A stretch of 64,000 nucleotides of DNA from Hydrotalea flava (GTDB taxonomy: Bacteria; Bacteroidota; Bacteroidia; Chitinophagales; Chitinophagaceae), in contig NZ_LUHG01000086.1 of the NCBI RefSeq assembly GCF_001623405.1, forward strand, positions 1 through 64,000, in the 5' to 3' direction. Positions 45,901-54,964 of the stretch are shown piece after piece. Position 1 is the stretch's first letter. Each line of letters opens with the position of its first letter. A program made the position numbers and the translations under genes. Under the pieces are notes generated by a model that did no database searches, was not told where the DNA came from, and worked only from the letters and a program-made list of their open reading frames with translations.

Positions 45901-46964
45901 TGTTTCTGGCAATAATCCAATTTTCTGCATTTGCTGATGAACCATATAAAACCATAATGGCGGCAAAAGGCTAAGTAACATCATACTCGGATAACCGGTA
46001 GGCATTTGTGGCGATTGGGGTTGATGCCTTAATAGTTGGTATTTTTTGGATGCCATATAATGATGATCACTATGCCTGCTTAATTCAAACAACATTAAGT
46101 GCCCTATAACATGGTTGCTGTTCCAACTATGCCAGGGCATGACTCGTTCATATTTATCATCAGCCAATTTTTTCGCTGCAATCCATAATGTTCAATATAA
46201 TTCACGGTTTCTAACAACAAAAACCCAATTACTGCGGCTGCTATATAATAACAGGTAATTAACCAGCCCATCCAATACCAAATGCCTGCCATCCATATTA
46301 TTTGAATGAATTGCATTTGCATCATTTCATTCCTGTAATGCATAACAAGGAGGCCTTGTTGCTGAATACTTTTATTGGCTATTCTCCAGGCATTTTGATA
46401 TGTGCCGGTTACACTTCTAACCCAGAAACCATATACCGATAAATGCAAAGGCGCACTACTCAGATCGTTTGGTGTTGCCACCCATTTATGGTGTCCCTGG
46501 TTATGCTCTATAAAAAAATGCATGTATAAACTGGTTAACAGAGCAATTTTTGCCAGTGCCTGTTCATATTTTTTTTGCCGATGCCCCAACTCATGCGCCA
46601 CATTAATACCAAATGTGCTGCATAATAAGCCCATGGTTGCAATTCGGGCTATAACAGTGGTAAAAGGCAATCCTATTGTTTGCATACTACCTAAAAAACA
46701 ATGAATAATGAATAATAAAATATGCAACACTACTTCCACATACAAAACCGCATCATAATGAAAATTATTTTTTGCAGCCTTTTCCTCCCACTCTGAAAGA
46801 TTCGTCATATCTGGGCTGCGTAATAATTCAATAAGCAGAATCAGCAGCCAGGCATATATCAGTGCAGTCAGCACCACTAGCCTGTATGCGTAAATGCCAT
46901 ATAAGCCAGTAAAAACAATATATAAATGAGGTAGTATATTTTACCAGTGCAACATTCCGGCCAT
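45880..46964 (-). pseudogene. alkB: Alkane 1-monooxygenase-like (AlkB) gene with a nonsense codon and a frameshift
   Basis: The conceptual protein is an integral-membrane di-iron hydroxylase of the AlkB family. Its histidine boxes are HELGHR, EHNQGHH and RHSDHH, plus NYIEHYGL, HSWNSNH and LPTGYP-like MPTGYPSMM. Two lesions break it. First, reading from ATG 46964 gives seven codons (MAGMLHW), then TAA at 46941-46943, after which the same frame continues NILPHLYIVFTGLYG, a family-like first membrane helix with no start codon of its own. Second, in an A6 run (46163-46168, minus strand) one base is missing: with A7 the frame would read QRKKLADDKYERVMPWHSW without interruption. The frame upstream of the shift ends at 46104 and the downstream part at 45880. 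The surviving pieces could give a GTG-started (46877) 257-residue fragment lacking the third histidine box, so it is probably inactive. Confidence 0.85.
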
Positions 46965-47029
46965 TAATTTACAATTTTTTGAACCAGAAATACATAATTC
47001 CAATATCTTTAAAACTTTAAAAATGCATT

Positions 47030-48475
47030 ATGAGTGAATTAAAAGAAACGATTGCACCTAAGCCACGTATGCCCAAAGCCGTTCCATTCATCATTGGCAA
47101 CGAGGCTGCAGAACGATTTAGTTTTTATGGCATCCGGTCTATTTTGGCAACTTTTCTGGTTGCACAATTTTTTAATCCCACACACAATCCGGCACTTACT
47201 GCTATTGCTGAAGCTAAAAGCAATGAACAAACCCATATTTTTGTTTCATTGGCTTATGTAATGCCATTAGTGGGTGGCATTATTGCAGATTGGTTTTTTG
47301 GTAAATACTTAGTTATTTTTTATGTATCTATTTTATATTCCATAGGTAATTTAACGCTGGCACTATCTACCCATAGCTTACCGTTATTTAGCACAGGTTT
47401 AGTGATTATAGCCGTAGCAGCCGGTGGCATTAAATCTTGTGTATCGGCCAATGTAGGCGATCAGTTCGATAAATCGAATCAAAGCCTGATGAGTAAAGTT
47501 TATGGATGGTTTTATTTTAGTATTAATGCCGGTTCTGTATTTTCTACCATGCTCATTCCTGTATTGTATAAATCTTTTGGCCCATCTGTTGCCTTTGGCG
47601 TACCGGGTTTATTAATGTTGCTGGCAACACTTATTTTCTGGTTAGGCCGTAAATACTATGTAAGGATACCTCCTTCCGGCATTAAAAAAGAAAATTATGT
47701 GTTTATAATGTCTTATTATTTGATGAAAGCATTCAGTAACCGCAATGGTAAAACCACTTGGGAGGCAGTAGGTGAGCAATACAGTGCTGAGTCAATTGAT
47801 GGTGTAAAGGCAGTAAACCGGGTGTTAATGGTATTTGCTTTTGTACCCATATTTTGGGCTATGTGGGATCAAAGCCTTTCAGAATGGGTTTTACAAGCAA
47901 CAAAATTAAACCTCAATATTTTTGGTAAAACCTTTTTACCTGAACAAATACAAACAGTAAATCCGTTATTTCTATTAATGATGATACCCATTTTTACTTA
48001 TGGCATTTATCCATTGGTTGAAAAATTGGGTATTAAAGTAACGCCACTCAGAAAAATTGGGGCAGGTTTATTTTTAACCGGCACATCATTTGTTATTATA
48101 GCGCTCATTCAAACAGCTATTGATCATGGCGGGCACCCCAGTGTTTGGTGGCAAATTTTGGCCTATGCCGTACTTTCTGCATCGGAAGTAATGGTTTCTA
48201 TCACCGGGTTGGAGTACGCTTATACCAACTCACCCAAATCAATGAAAAGTACCATGAGTGCTATTTGGTTATTAACTGTTGCCGTAGGTAATTTATTCAC
48301 CGCTTTTGTAAACAGCAGCATTGCTAGCGGAGGTATTTTTGCCAAATTTACAGGTGCCAGTTATTTTTGGTTATTTGTGGCAATTTTATCAGGATTTTTG
48401 ATTGTGTATATGTTAATAGCCAAAATGCTGCCCGAAAAAAACTATGTCTTGGAAGATGCAGCTTCAGCAGGGTAA
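47030..48475 (+). CDS. POT-family proton-dependent oligopeptide transporter
   Basis: The 481-residue membrane protein has about 12-14 hydrophobic segments. The POT signature ExxERFxxYG occurs as EAAERFSFYG near residue 25, and the PTR2 motif as FYFSINAGS. It imports di- and tripeptides with protons across the inner membrane. The ATG at 47030 fits the family (MSELKETIAPKPRMPKAVPFIIGNEA split). TATCTTTA at 47004-47011, with TTTG 22 bp upstream, is a possible promoter shared back-to-back with the alkB remnant. A clear terminator follows. Some family members take up nitrate or other solutes, so the substrate is inferred. Confidence 0.93.
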   Translation: MSELKETIAPKPRMPKAVPFIIGNEAAERFSFYGIRSILATFLVAQFFNPTHNPALTAIAEAKSNEQTHIFVSLAYVMPLVGGIIADWFFGKYLVIFYVSILYSIGNLTLALSTHSLPLFSTGLVIIAVAAGGIKSCVSANVGDQFDKSNQSLMSKVYGWFYFSINAGSVFSTMLIPVLYKSFGPSVAFGVPGLLMLLATLIFWLGRKYYVRIPPSGIKKENYVFIMSYYLMKAFSNRNGKTTWEAVGEQYSAESIDGVKAVNRVLMVFAFVPIFWAMWDQSLSEWVLQATKLNLNIFGKTFLPEQIQTVNPLFLLMMIPIFTYGIYPLVEKLGIKVTPLRKIGAGLFLTGTSFVIIALIQTAIDHGGHPSVWWQILAYAVLSASEVMVSITGLEYAYTNSPKSMKSTMSAIWLLTVAVGNLFTAFVNSSIASGGIFAKFTGASYFWLFVAILSGFLIVYMLIAKMLPEKNYVLEDAASAG

Positions 48476-48493
48476 CCCATCTCAATAACATTA

Positions 48494-48524
48494 AAAAAGC
48501 AGTTTGTTTGAAGGACTGCTTTTT
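48494..48524 (+). terminator. Rho-independent terminator after the POT gene
   Basis: The stem AAAAAGCAGT / ACTGCTTTTT (48494-48503 and 48515-48524) with an 11-nt loop ends in a T run and lies just past the transporter stop. Confidence 0.85.
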
Positions 48525-48576
48525 ATTTTATGTCTTCCAATACCTAAACTAATATTTTCAGTTAAAAATAAGGTGC

Positions 48577-48584
48577 TAATTTCG
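48577..48584 (+). promoter_or_regulatory. Candidate variant -7 box (TAATTTCG) for purD
   Basis: TAATTTCG followed by CAGCCA lies 113 bp before the purD ATG. It shares eleven bases (TTCGCAGCCAT) with the element upstream of pyrD. A -33 match was not seen. Confidence 0.3.
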
Positions 48585-48697
48585 CAGCCATCCGGAAAAC
48601 AGGTTATATTTTTTAATAAAACCCAATCCGCCGGTTTTTCTGTTTTTTCATCAAAAACCATTGAATTGATTCGCATCATATCAACAAACAAATTCTA

Positions 48698-49993
48698 ATG
48701 AAAATACTTCTTTTAGGTAGTGGAGGTCGTGAACACGCACTGGCCAAAAAATTATCGGAAAGTTATCATTGCGATGCTTTATTTATTGCACCCGGAAATA
48801 CAGGTACACAACAATACGGCTCCAATGTATCTTTATCCCTCAACGATTTTAACAGTATCAGAAATTTTTGTGTAGAACAAACAATAGGCTTGCTGGTGGT
48901 TGGCCCCGAAGAACCTTTGGTAAACGGGATCTACGATTTTATGCAGGAAATCAATCAGGAAGGAATCAAATACTGGGATGGTATTGTAGTAGGCCCTTCC
49001 AAAAATGCAGCACAACTTGAGGGTAGCAAAGCATTTTCAAAACTGTTTATGCAAAGGCACAACATTCCAACTGCTGCATACGCCAGTTTTACTGCAACCA
49101 ATTTTGAAGCAGGTAAAGCATATATTCAACAACATAGCTTACCCATTGTATTAAAAGCCGATGGACTGGCTGCCGGAAAAGGTGTTGTAATTTGCGAAGA
49201 CCATGCAACAGCGCTCTCTGTTTACGAAAACATGATTCAACATGCGCAATTTGGGGAAGCTTCAAAAAAAGTTGTAATAGAGGAATTTTTAACCGGTATT
49301 GAGCTGAGTGTTTTTGTATTAACCAATGGCACAGATTATCAGATAATTGGCCATGCAAAAGATTATAAAAGAATTGGAGAAGGTGATACCGGTTTAAATA
49401 CCGGCGGCATGGGCTGTATTAGTCCGGTTCCGTTTGCCAATGATGCATTTATGCAAGAAGTAGAAACCACCATTATTCAGCCCACTATAAAAGGATTACA
49501 GGATGAACAATTGGAATACAACGGCTTTATTTTCTTTGGATTAATGAAAGTTGGTAATAAACCCTATGTAATTGAATACAATTGCCGTATGGGCGATCCG
49601 GAAACTGAAGTAGTAATACCCAGGTTACAAACCGATTTGGTAGCCCTGTTTGCAGCTATGCACAATGGCACATTAGCCGATGTAAATATTAATGTAGATG
49701 AACGCGCTGCAGCTACCATTGTAGCCGTTAGTGGCGGTTATCCGGAAGCCTATGAAAAAAACAAACCCATTCATGGTTTGGATACATTGCCTAAAAGAGC
49801 AGATGTAATGGTATTTCATGCAGGCACCTGTTTAGATAACAACCAAATTGTAACCAACGGGGGTAGGGTTTTGGCGGTAACGGCATTAGCCCATCAACTG
49901 CAGGAAGCAGTAACGCTTTCCAAACAAACATTATCTGCTATTTCGTTTGATGGAATGTATTACAGAAATGATATTGGTTACGAATTTTTATAA
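48698..49993 (+). CDS. purD: Phosphoribosylamine-glycine ligase
   Basis: The 431-residue ATP-grasp enzyme joins phosphoribosylamine and glycine in the second step of purine synthesis. Visible features are the N-terminal LLLGSGGREHALAKKL, LLVVGPEEPLVNG, GSKAFSKLFMQRHNIPTA, the ATP-grasp lysine region VLKADGLAAGKGVV, the family signature YNCRMGDPETE, and AVSGGYPEAYEK near the end. It is cytoplasmic. Other purine genes are not adjacent. It follows the POT terminator with a 173-bp gap that holds only a candidate -7 box. Confidence 0.96.
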   Translation: MKILLLGSGGREHALAKKLSESYHCDALFIAPGNTGTQQYGSNVSLSLNDFNSIRNFCVEQTIGLLVVGPEEPLVNGIYDFMQEINQEGIKYWDGIVVGPSKNAAQLEGSKAFSKLFMQRHNIPTAAYASFTATNFEAGKAYIQQHSLPIVLKADGLAAGKGVVICEDHATALSVYENMIQHAQFGEASKKVVIEEFLTGIELSVFVLTNGTDYQIIGHAKDYKRIGEGDTGLNTGGMGCISPVPFANDAFMQEVETTIIQPTIKGLQDEQLEYNGFIFFGLMKVGNKPYVIEYNCRMGDPETEVVIPRLQTDLVALFAAMHNGTLADVNINVDERAAATIVAVSGGYPEAYEKNKPIHGLDTLPKRADVMVFHAGTCLDNNQIVTNGGRVLAVTALAHQLQEAVTLSKQTLSAISFDGMYYRNDIGYEFL

Positions 49994-50159
49994 ACTCTGG
50001 CACGATTATTCGTATTTTCAGAGCCAATAAAAAAATAGTTTTTGCGTTAGAGTTACAGAATATCTAAGTCAATTATAGTATCATCGATAACTGCATGTGT
50101 CCGGCAAACAAAATATTCACGTACAAATTATATTCAGTTTCAATAAAAACACAATTGGC

Positions 50160-50191
50160 TTTGATAGTTACCTATTTTTCATACACCTTTG
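50160..50191 (+). promoter_or_regulatory. Candidate promoter for mreB
   Basis: TTTG (50160-50163) is followed after exactly 20 bp by CACCTTTG (50184-50191), then CAAC. The spacing is right for a Bacteroidota promoter and the -7 has one mismatch (C for the first T). It lies 37 bp before the mreB ATG. Confidence 0.5.
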
Positions 50192-50228
50192 CAACTAATT
50201 TATTCATCTTTAGAGAATCATCATTTAC

Positions 50229-51254
50229 ATGGGAGTTTTTAATTTTTTAACCCAGGAAATTGCCATCGACCTGGGCACAGCGAATACTTTAATTATTCAC
50301 AACGATGAAATTGTGGTAAACGAACCGAGTATTGTTGCCTTGAACAGAAATAATCCGAAAGAAGTACTGGCTGTAGGCAAAAAAGCCTTGCTTATGCATG
50401 AAAAAACCCATGAAAGCATTAGAACGGTAAGACCCCTGAAAGATGGTGTAATTGCCGATTTTAATGCTGCCGAATTAATGATTCGGGAATTAATTAAGCT
50501 GGTATATCCTAAAAAACCACTTTTCCCACCCAGCTGGCGGATGGTCATTTGCATTCCATCTTCCATTACCGAGGTAGAAAAAAGAGCGGTACGCGATAGT
50601 GCCGAGCAGGCAGGTGCCAAAGAGGTATATATGATTCATGAACCCATGGCTGCGGCATTGGGTATTGGTATAGATGTTGAAGAACCCGTTGGAAACATGA
50701 TTATTGATATTGGCGGAGGTACCACCGGTATTACCGTTATTGCTTTGGCAGGTATTGTGTGCGACCAGTCTATTCGTATAGCCGGAGATGAATTTACAGC
50801 CGATATTATGGAGGCATTACGCCGCTATCACAGTCTATTAATTGGAGAAAGAACTGCAGAACAAATTAAAATAAATGTGGGCGCTGCAATGAAAGATTTA
50901 GATAATCCACCCGATGATATGCCTGTTAATGGCCGCGATCTGGTAACAGGTATCCCCAAACAAATTATGGTGAGCTATCAGGAAATTGCAGAAGCCTTGG
51001 ATAAAAGTATTTTTAAGATTGAAGAAGCCATTTTAAAAGCGCTGGAAACCACACCTCCTGAATTAGCCGGCGATATTTACCGGAGAGGTTTATACCTTAC
51101 CGGTGGAGGTGCCCTTTTAAGAGGACTCGATAAAAGATTGAGTGCGAAAATTAAACTTCCTGTACATGTAGCAGATGACCCATTAAAAAGTGTGGTAAGA
51201 GGTACCGGACTGGCGCTTAAAAATTATCAACGCTTTCCTTTCATTATGCGATAG
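50229..51254 (+). CDS. mreB: Rod shape-determining protein MreB
   Basis: The 341-residue actin-like ATPase forms membrane-associated filaments guiding side-wall peptidoglycan synthesis. Visible are the phosphate-1 loop IDLGTANTLI, RPLKDGVIADF, phosphate-2 IIDIGGGTTGITVIAL, the adenosine motif LTGGGALLRGLD, and the hydrophobic N-terminal MGVFNFLTQEI that may bind membrane. It heads the cluster mreB-mreC-mreD-mrdA-rodA. The presence of the complete set suggests rod-shaped or elongating cells. Confidence 0.97.
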   Translation: MGVFNFLTQEIAIDLGTANTLIIHNDEIVVNEPSIVALNRNNPKEVLAVGKKALLMHEKTHESIRTVRPLKDGVIADFNAAELMIRELIKLVYPKKPLFPPSWRMVICIPSSITEVEKRAVRDSAEQAGAKEVYMIHEPMAAALGIGIDVEEPVGNMIIDIGGGTTGITVIALAGIVCDQSIRIAGDEFTADIMEALRRYHSLLIGERTAEQIKINVGAAMKDLDNPPDDMPVNGRDLVTGIPKQIMVSYQEIAEALDKSIFKIEEAILKALETTPPELAGDIYRRGLYLTGGGALLRGLDKRLSAKIKLPVHVADDPLKSVVRGTGLALKNYQRFPFIMR

Positions 51255-51344
51255 CCGTATTAAAAAAATCTGTACAGTTTACTAAAAACAGATGCCGGAA
51301 TAATAATTTTGTCAGGTTTTTAGAGTAGCTTCCCTTTTTGGAAA

Positions 51345-52196
51345 ATGAAAAATATTTTTCTATTTATAAGGCGTTTTTTTGTATTTATCTGCTTTATTGT
51401 ATTGCAGATAATCAGTATGGTATTTCTATCCAAATATAGTAAAACCCATGAAGTTTTTTTCGGTGCAGTTACAGGTGATATAACTGGAAAAATATATACA
51501 CAGTTTAATGATATAAACAGTTATTTCTCGCTTCGTAAAATTAATCAGCAACTGGCAGAAGAAAATGCTGCACTTAGAAATCGCTTAAAAGCAGATTTCC
51601 AAATACCAGATACTTCAAAAATAATTTTCACCGATACGCTGCGCATTGATTCACTCCAAAAAACAAGAAAATATATTTTTCTGCCTGCCCGTGTGGTAGG
51701 AAATTCAGTTAGCGCACAAACCAATTACCTCACGCTACAACGCGGCGCAAATCAGGGTATAAAAAGAGGAATGGCAGTAATGGGGCCACAGGGTATTGTT
51801 GGCGTAGTGATAGATGTAAGCCCCAATTACAGCAAGGTAATGAGTTTATTACACCGCAACAGTAAGGTAAGCGCCATGCTGAAGAAAGACAACAGTTTTG
51901 GCAGTATTGAATGGAATGGCGACAATCCGAATGAATTAACCCTGCGCAATATTTCAAAAGGCTCGGTAGTGAATAAAGGTGATACCGTAGTAACCAGCAG
52001 TTATTCTGCCAACTTCCCTCCCGGATTAATAATTGGAACAGTAAGCGGAACAGAAAATGAAGCAGCTTCTAACTTCTATACTTTAAAAGTAAAACCCGCC
52101 ACTAATTTTTATACTTTACAATATGTATATGTAATAGAAAACAAATATTTTAAAGAACAAACTACTTTAGAAAACACCAAATTAAAAAATGAGTAA
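51345..52196 (+). CDS. mreC: Rod shape-determining protein MreC
   Basis: The 283-residue protein has one N-terminal membrane segment (about 8-29), a coiled coil around LRKINQQLAEENAALRNRLKAD, then the periplasmic beta domains (FLPARVVGNSVSAQTNYLTLQRG, GMAVMGPQGIVGVVIDVSPNYSKVMSLLHRNSKVSAML split). MreC links MreB to PBP2 and RodA. Its last codons overlap mreD by 8 bp (ATGAGTAA). An exact -7-like TAATTTTG (51304-51311) in the 90-bp gap after mreB may give a second promoter. Confidence 0.95.
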   Translation: MKNIFLFIRRFFVFICFIVLQIISMVFLSKYSKTHEVFFGAVTGDITGKIYTQFNDINSYFSLRKINQQLAEENAALRNRLKADFQIPDTSKIIFTDTLRIDSLQKTRKYIFLPARVVGNSVSAQTNYLTLQRGANQGIKRGMAVMGPQGIVGVVIDVSPNYSKVMSLLHRNSKVSAMLKKDNSFGSIEWNGDNPNELTLRNISKGSVVNKGDTVVTSSYSANFPPGLIIGTVSGTENEAASNFYTLKVKPATNFYTLQYVYVIENKYFKEQTTLENTKLKNE

Positions 52197-52722
52197 CCTC
52201 ATCCGAAATATCATCCGCTTTGTACTATTTATTTTGGTGCAGGTATTTGTGCTAAATCGTATACCTCCAATTCATCAATTTATTGTACCGTATGTATATT
52301 TTCTCTTTATTCTTTGGTTACCTTTTTCCATTAATCGGTTAGTATTGCTTTTTACCGGTTTTTTGTTCGGTATTAGTTTAGATTATTTTACCGGCACACC
52401 CGGTCTGCATGCAGCCTGTTGTACCCTTATTGCCTATCTAAGGCCATTTCTACTCAATATTTTAATCCCTCAGGAAACCACAGAACAAAGCTATTTAGAA
52501 CCTTCTATTAAAAGTATGGGTTGGGCACCCTACAGCCTCTATGTGCTATTGCTAACCCTTACCCACAATATCTATCTGGTATTGATAGAGTGGTTGCAAT
52601 TTGGAAATTTTTTGTATTTTATAGGTAAAGTGCTGGGCACCACCGCCATTAGTTCATTGCTTATTTTTATAACTGAAATGCTTTTTTTCAGAAAAGCAAA
52701 GTACAGAACAAACGCTGCATAA
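52189..52722 (+). CDS. mreD: Rod shape-determining protein MreD
   Basis: The 177-residue protein has about five membrane segments and little else, the MreD pattern (LVQVFVLNRIPPIHQFIVPYVYFLFILWLPF, FGISLDYFTGTPGLHAACCTLIAYLRPFLL split). It works with MreC in the elongasome at the inner membrane. Its ATG overlaps the mreC stop, so translation is probably coupled. Identification rests on hydrophobicity, the FTGTPGLHA segment and the gene order. Confidence 0.9.
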   Translation: MSNLIRNIIRFVLFILVQVFVLNRIPPIHQFIVPYVYFLFILWLPFSINRLVLLFTGFLFGISLDYFTGTPGLHAACCTLIAYLRPFLLNILIPQETTEQSYLEPSIKSMGWAPYSLYVLLLTLTHNIYLVLIEWLQFGNFLYFIGKVLGTTAISSLLIFITEMLFFRKAKYRTNAA

Positions 52723-52731
52723 AACTGCTGC

Positions 52732-52750
52732 TTATTGCAAAAAGCAATAA
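52732..52750 (+). terminator. Weak hairpin after mreD
   Basis: The stem TTATTGC / GCAATAA (52732-52738 and 52744-52750) with an A5 loop is followed by an AT-rich stretch with four T. It could slow or partly end transcription before mrdA, which has a -7-like CATCTTTG (52808-52815) of its own. Confidence 0.35.
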
Positions 52751-52855
52751 ATATATTTTAATGATTTGTTTTTGGAAAAGTTTATGCGGTTGTCTGTAGC
52801 TTTTGTGCATCTTTGTATATTCATTTCATTATTTATTGATATATTTTAGAAAACA

Positions 52856-54964
52856 ATGCCCGTATTTAACCAAAGCAGAAGCAGGGTTATACAAATTATT
52901 TTTGCTATTGTATTCATCATCATAGCAGCACAATTAACCAACCTGCAGGTTTTCTCAAAAAAATATAAATTACAGGCAGAGAATAATGCCATTTACAGGA
53001 AAGTGATTTATCCGGACAGGGGTATTATTTTCGATAGAAAAAATAAAAGCCTGTTAGAAAACAGTATTATGTTTGATTTGGTGGTTACACCAGCAGAAGC
53101 ACGTGGTATTGATACCTTAGCACTATGTAATTTATTAGATATTGATACAGCTGAATATAAAAGGAGAATGCGGGATATTATTTTTAAAAACACTTCGGTA
53201 AGGCCCAGCGTTTTTGAACCTTTGTTATCGCAGGAAATGTATGCCCGCCTGAATGAAAATATTTACAAATTCCCCGGGTTTGAATTAAGTGAGCGTTCGG
53301 TTCGTACTTATCCCTTTCATATTGGCGCTAATTTTTTAGGGTATACAGCTGAAGTAAATCCTGCATTTCTAACCAAACATAAAGATGAAGGCTATGAAAT
53401 GGGCGACTATACCGGCATGACAGGGCTTGAACGCACCTATGAAAAAGTATTAATGGGCCAGCGCGGCATACAACGCTTTATAAAAGACAACCGGAGCCGA
53501 ATTCAAGGTTCTTATGAAAATGGACTATTTGATACTGCAGCCATTGCAGGAAAAAACCTATACCTGAGTTTAGATGCCCAATTGCAGGCACTTGGAGAAA
53601 AACTAATGACCAATAAAGTAGGTAGTATTGTTGCTATCGATCCAAATACCGGTGGCATTTTATGCATGGTAAGCGCCCCCACCTATGACCCAAATTACTT
53701 AACCGGTAGTGAACGAAGCCGGCATTTTAATAAATTATATAAAGACCCCCGCCTGCCTTTATTAAACCGTGCTATTTATACCACCTATTCTCCCGGCTCT
53801 ACCTTTAAAACCGTAGTGGGTATTGTTGGATTATCAGAAGGTGTAATTGATGAACGTTTCTCCATTGTTTGTAATGGCGCTTTTTGGGGTTGTGGCAATG
53901 GGCGTCCGAAATGTTTAGACAAAGGCACATTTAATTTAACTTCAGCTATTGCACACAGTGATAACACTTATTTTGCTACAGTGTACAAACGTATATTAGA
54001 CCAACAACGTTATGGTGGCGCAGACAGTGCTTTAAAAGTATTTAACAGCTATGCATACACTTTCGGACTGGGACACAGGCTGGGAATTGATTTACCCGGC
54101 GAGCAACCCGGCAATTTGCCTATCTCTTCTTATTACAGAAAAATTTTTGGAAAAAACTGGAACTCCTGCAATGTTATTTCTAATGCCATTGGGCAGGGTG
54201 AGGTAAGCACAACCGTGTTACAATTGGCCAATGTAATGGCCACCATTGCCAACAAAGGCTGGTATTATACACCACATATGGTTGATTCAATTGAAGGAAA
54301 AGAATTCGACTATTTATTAGACCGCTTTAAAGAAAAACACTTAACCGATAGTGCCATACCCGACAGTGTTTATGAAGCAGTACAAAATGGCATGCAGGGT
54401 GTAATGGAATATGGAACCGGAGCTGCTGCACAGGTACCCGGTGTTGTAGTATGCGGTAAAACCGGTACCGTACAAAATTTTTACCATGGTGTGGCCCAAA
54501 AAGATCATGCTTTTTTTGGCGCTTTTGCCCCACGCAATCACCCTAAAATTGCCATTGCTGTATTGTGTGAAAATGCAGGATTTGGTGCACAATCTGCCGC
54601 CCCAATTGCCAGTTTAATGATTGAACAATACTTAAAAGATTCCATACCCGAACCCGACAGAAAATTGAAAGTGGAAGAAATAGCCAAACTCAATTTAATA
54701 CCTGCCCGAATGAAAGCGGAAATGAATCGTTTGGATTCTATCAAACTAAAAAGAGAAGAAGAACAGAACCGACAAAATCTGCAAGAGCAGTTGTTAGATT
54801 CTTCCGGCACCGAAACAACTGAAACATTATTACCCAATGAAGTAAAACAACAACCCAATCATTCATTACCCAACCAGCCGAATAAGAAAAAACAGCAGCC
54901 ACTTACAATGGCTATTTTAATGACCGATCACAAAAAAAAGAAAATATTCCAATTCAATGCATAG
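52856..54964 (+). CDS. mrdA: Penicillin-binding protein 2 (elongation transpeptidase)
   Basis: The 702-residue class B PBP has one N-terminal membrane helix, a dimerisation domain and a transpeptidase domain. The active site is S315-T-F-K318 (PGSTFK), S368-D-N370 and K535-T-G537. It cross-links peptidoglycan during elongation with RodA. The C-terminal ~90 residues form a Lys/Gln/Pro-rich tail (EEEQNRQNLQEQLLDS, QQPNHSLPNQPNKKKQQP) beyond the usual domain end, probably disordered in the periplasm. The last 8 bp overlap rodA. Confidence 0.95.
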   Translation: MPVFNQSRSRVIQIIFAIVFIIIAAQLTNLQVFSKKYKLQAENNAIYRKVIYPDRGIIFDRKNKSLLENSIMFDLVVTPAEARGIDTLALCNLLDIDTAEYKRRMRDIIFKNTSVRPSVFEPLLSQEMYARLNENIYKFPGFELSERSVRTYPFHIGANFLGYTAEVNPAFLTKHKDEGYEMGDYTGMTGLERTYEKVLMGQRGIQRFIKDNRSRIQGSYENGLFDTAAIAGKNLYLSLDAQLQALGEKLMTNKVGSIVAIDPNTGGILCMVSAPTYDPNYLTGSERSRHFNKLYKDPRLPLLNRAIYTTYSPGSTFKTVVGIVGLSEGVIDERFSIVCNGAFWGCGNGRPKCLDKGTFNLTSAIAHSDNTYFATVYKRILDQQRYGGADSALKVFNSYAYTFGLGHRLGIDLPGEQPGNLPISSYYRKIFGKNWNSCNVISNAIGQGEVSTTVLQLANVMATIANKGWYYTPHMVDSIEGKEFDYLLDRFKEKHLTDSAIPDSVYEAVQNGMQGVMEYGTGAAAQVPGVVVCGKTGTVQNFYHGVAQKDHAFFGAFAPRNHPKIAIAVLCENAGFGAQSAAPIASLMIEQYLKDSIPEPDRKLKVEEIAKLNLIPARMKAEMNRLDSIKLKREEEQNRQNLQEQLLDSSGTETTETLLPNEVKQQPNHSLPNQPNKKKQQPLTMAILMTDHKKKKIFQFNA

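Noticed and set aside
46941-46943. In-frame TAA in alkB as a recoded codon
   Set aside because: TAA is used as an ordinary stop by many intact genes here, and a second frameshift in the same gene makes decay simpler.
48504-48698. 64-codon frame just before purD
   Set aside because: It begins inside the POT terminator hairpin and crosses the candidate purD promoter; no protein-like features.
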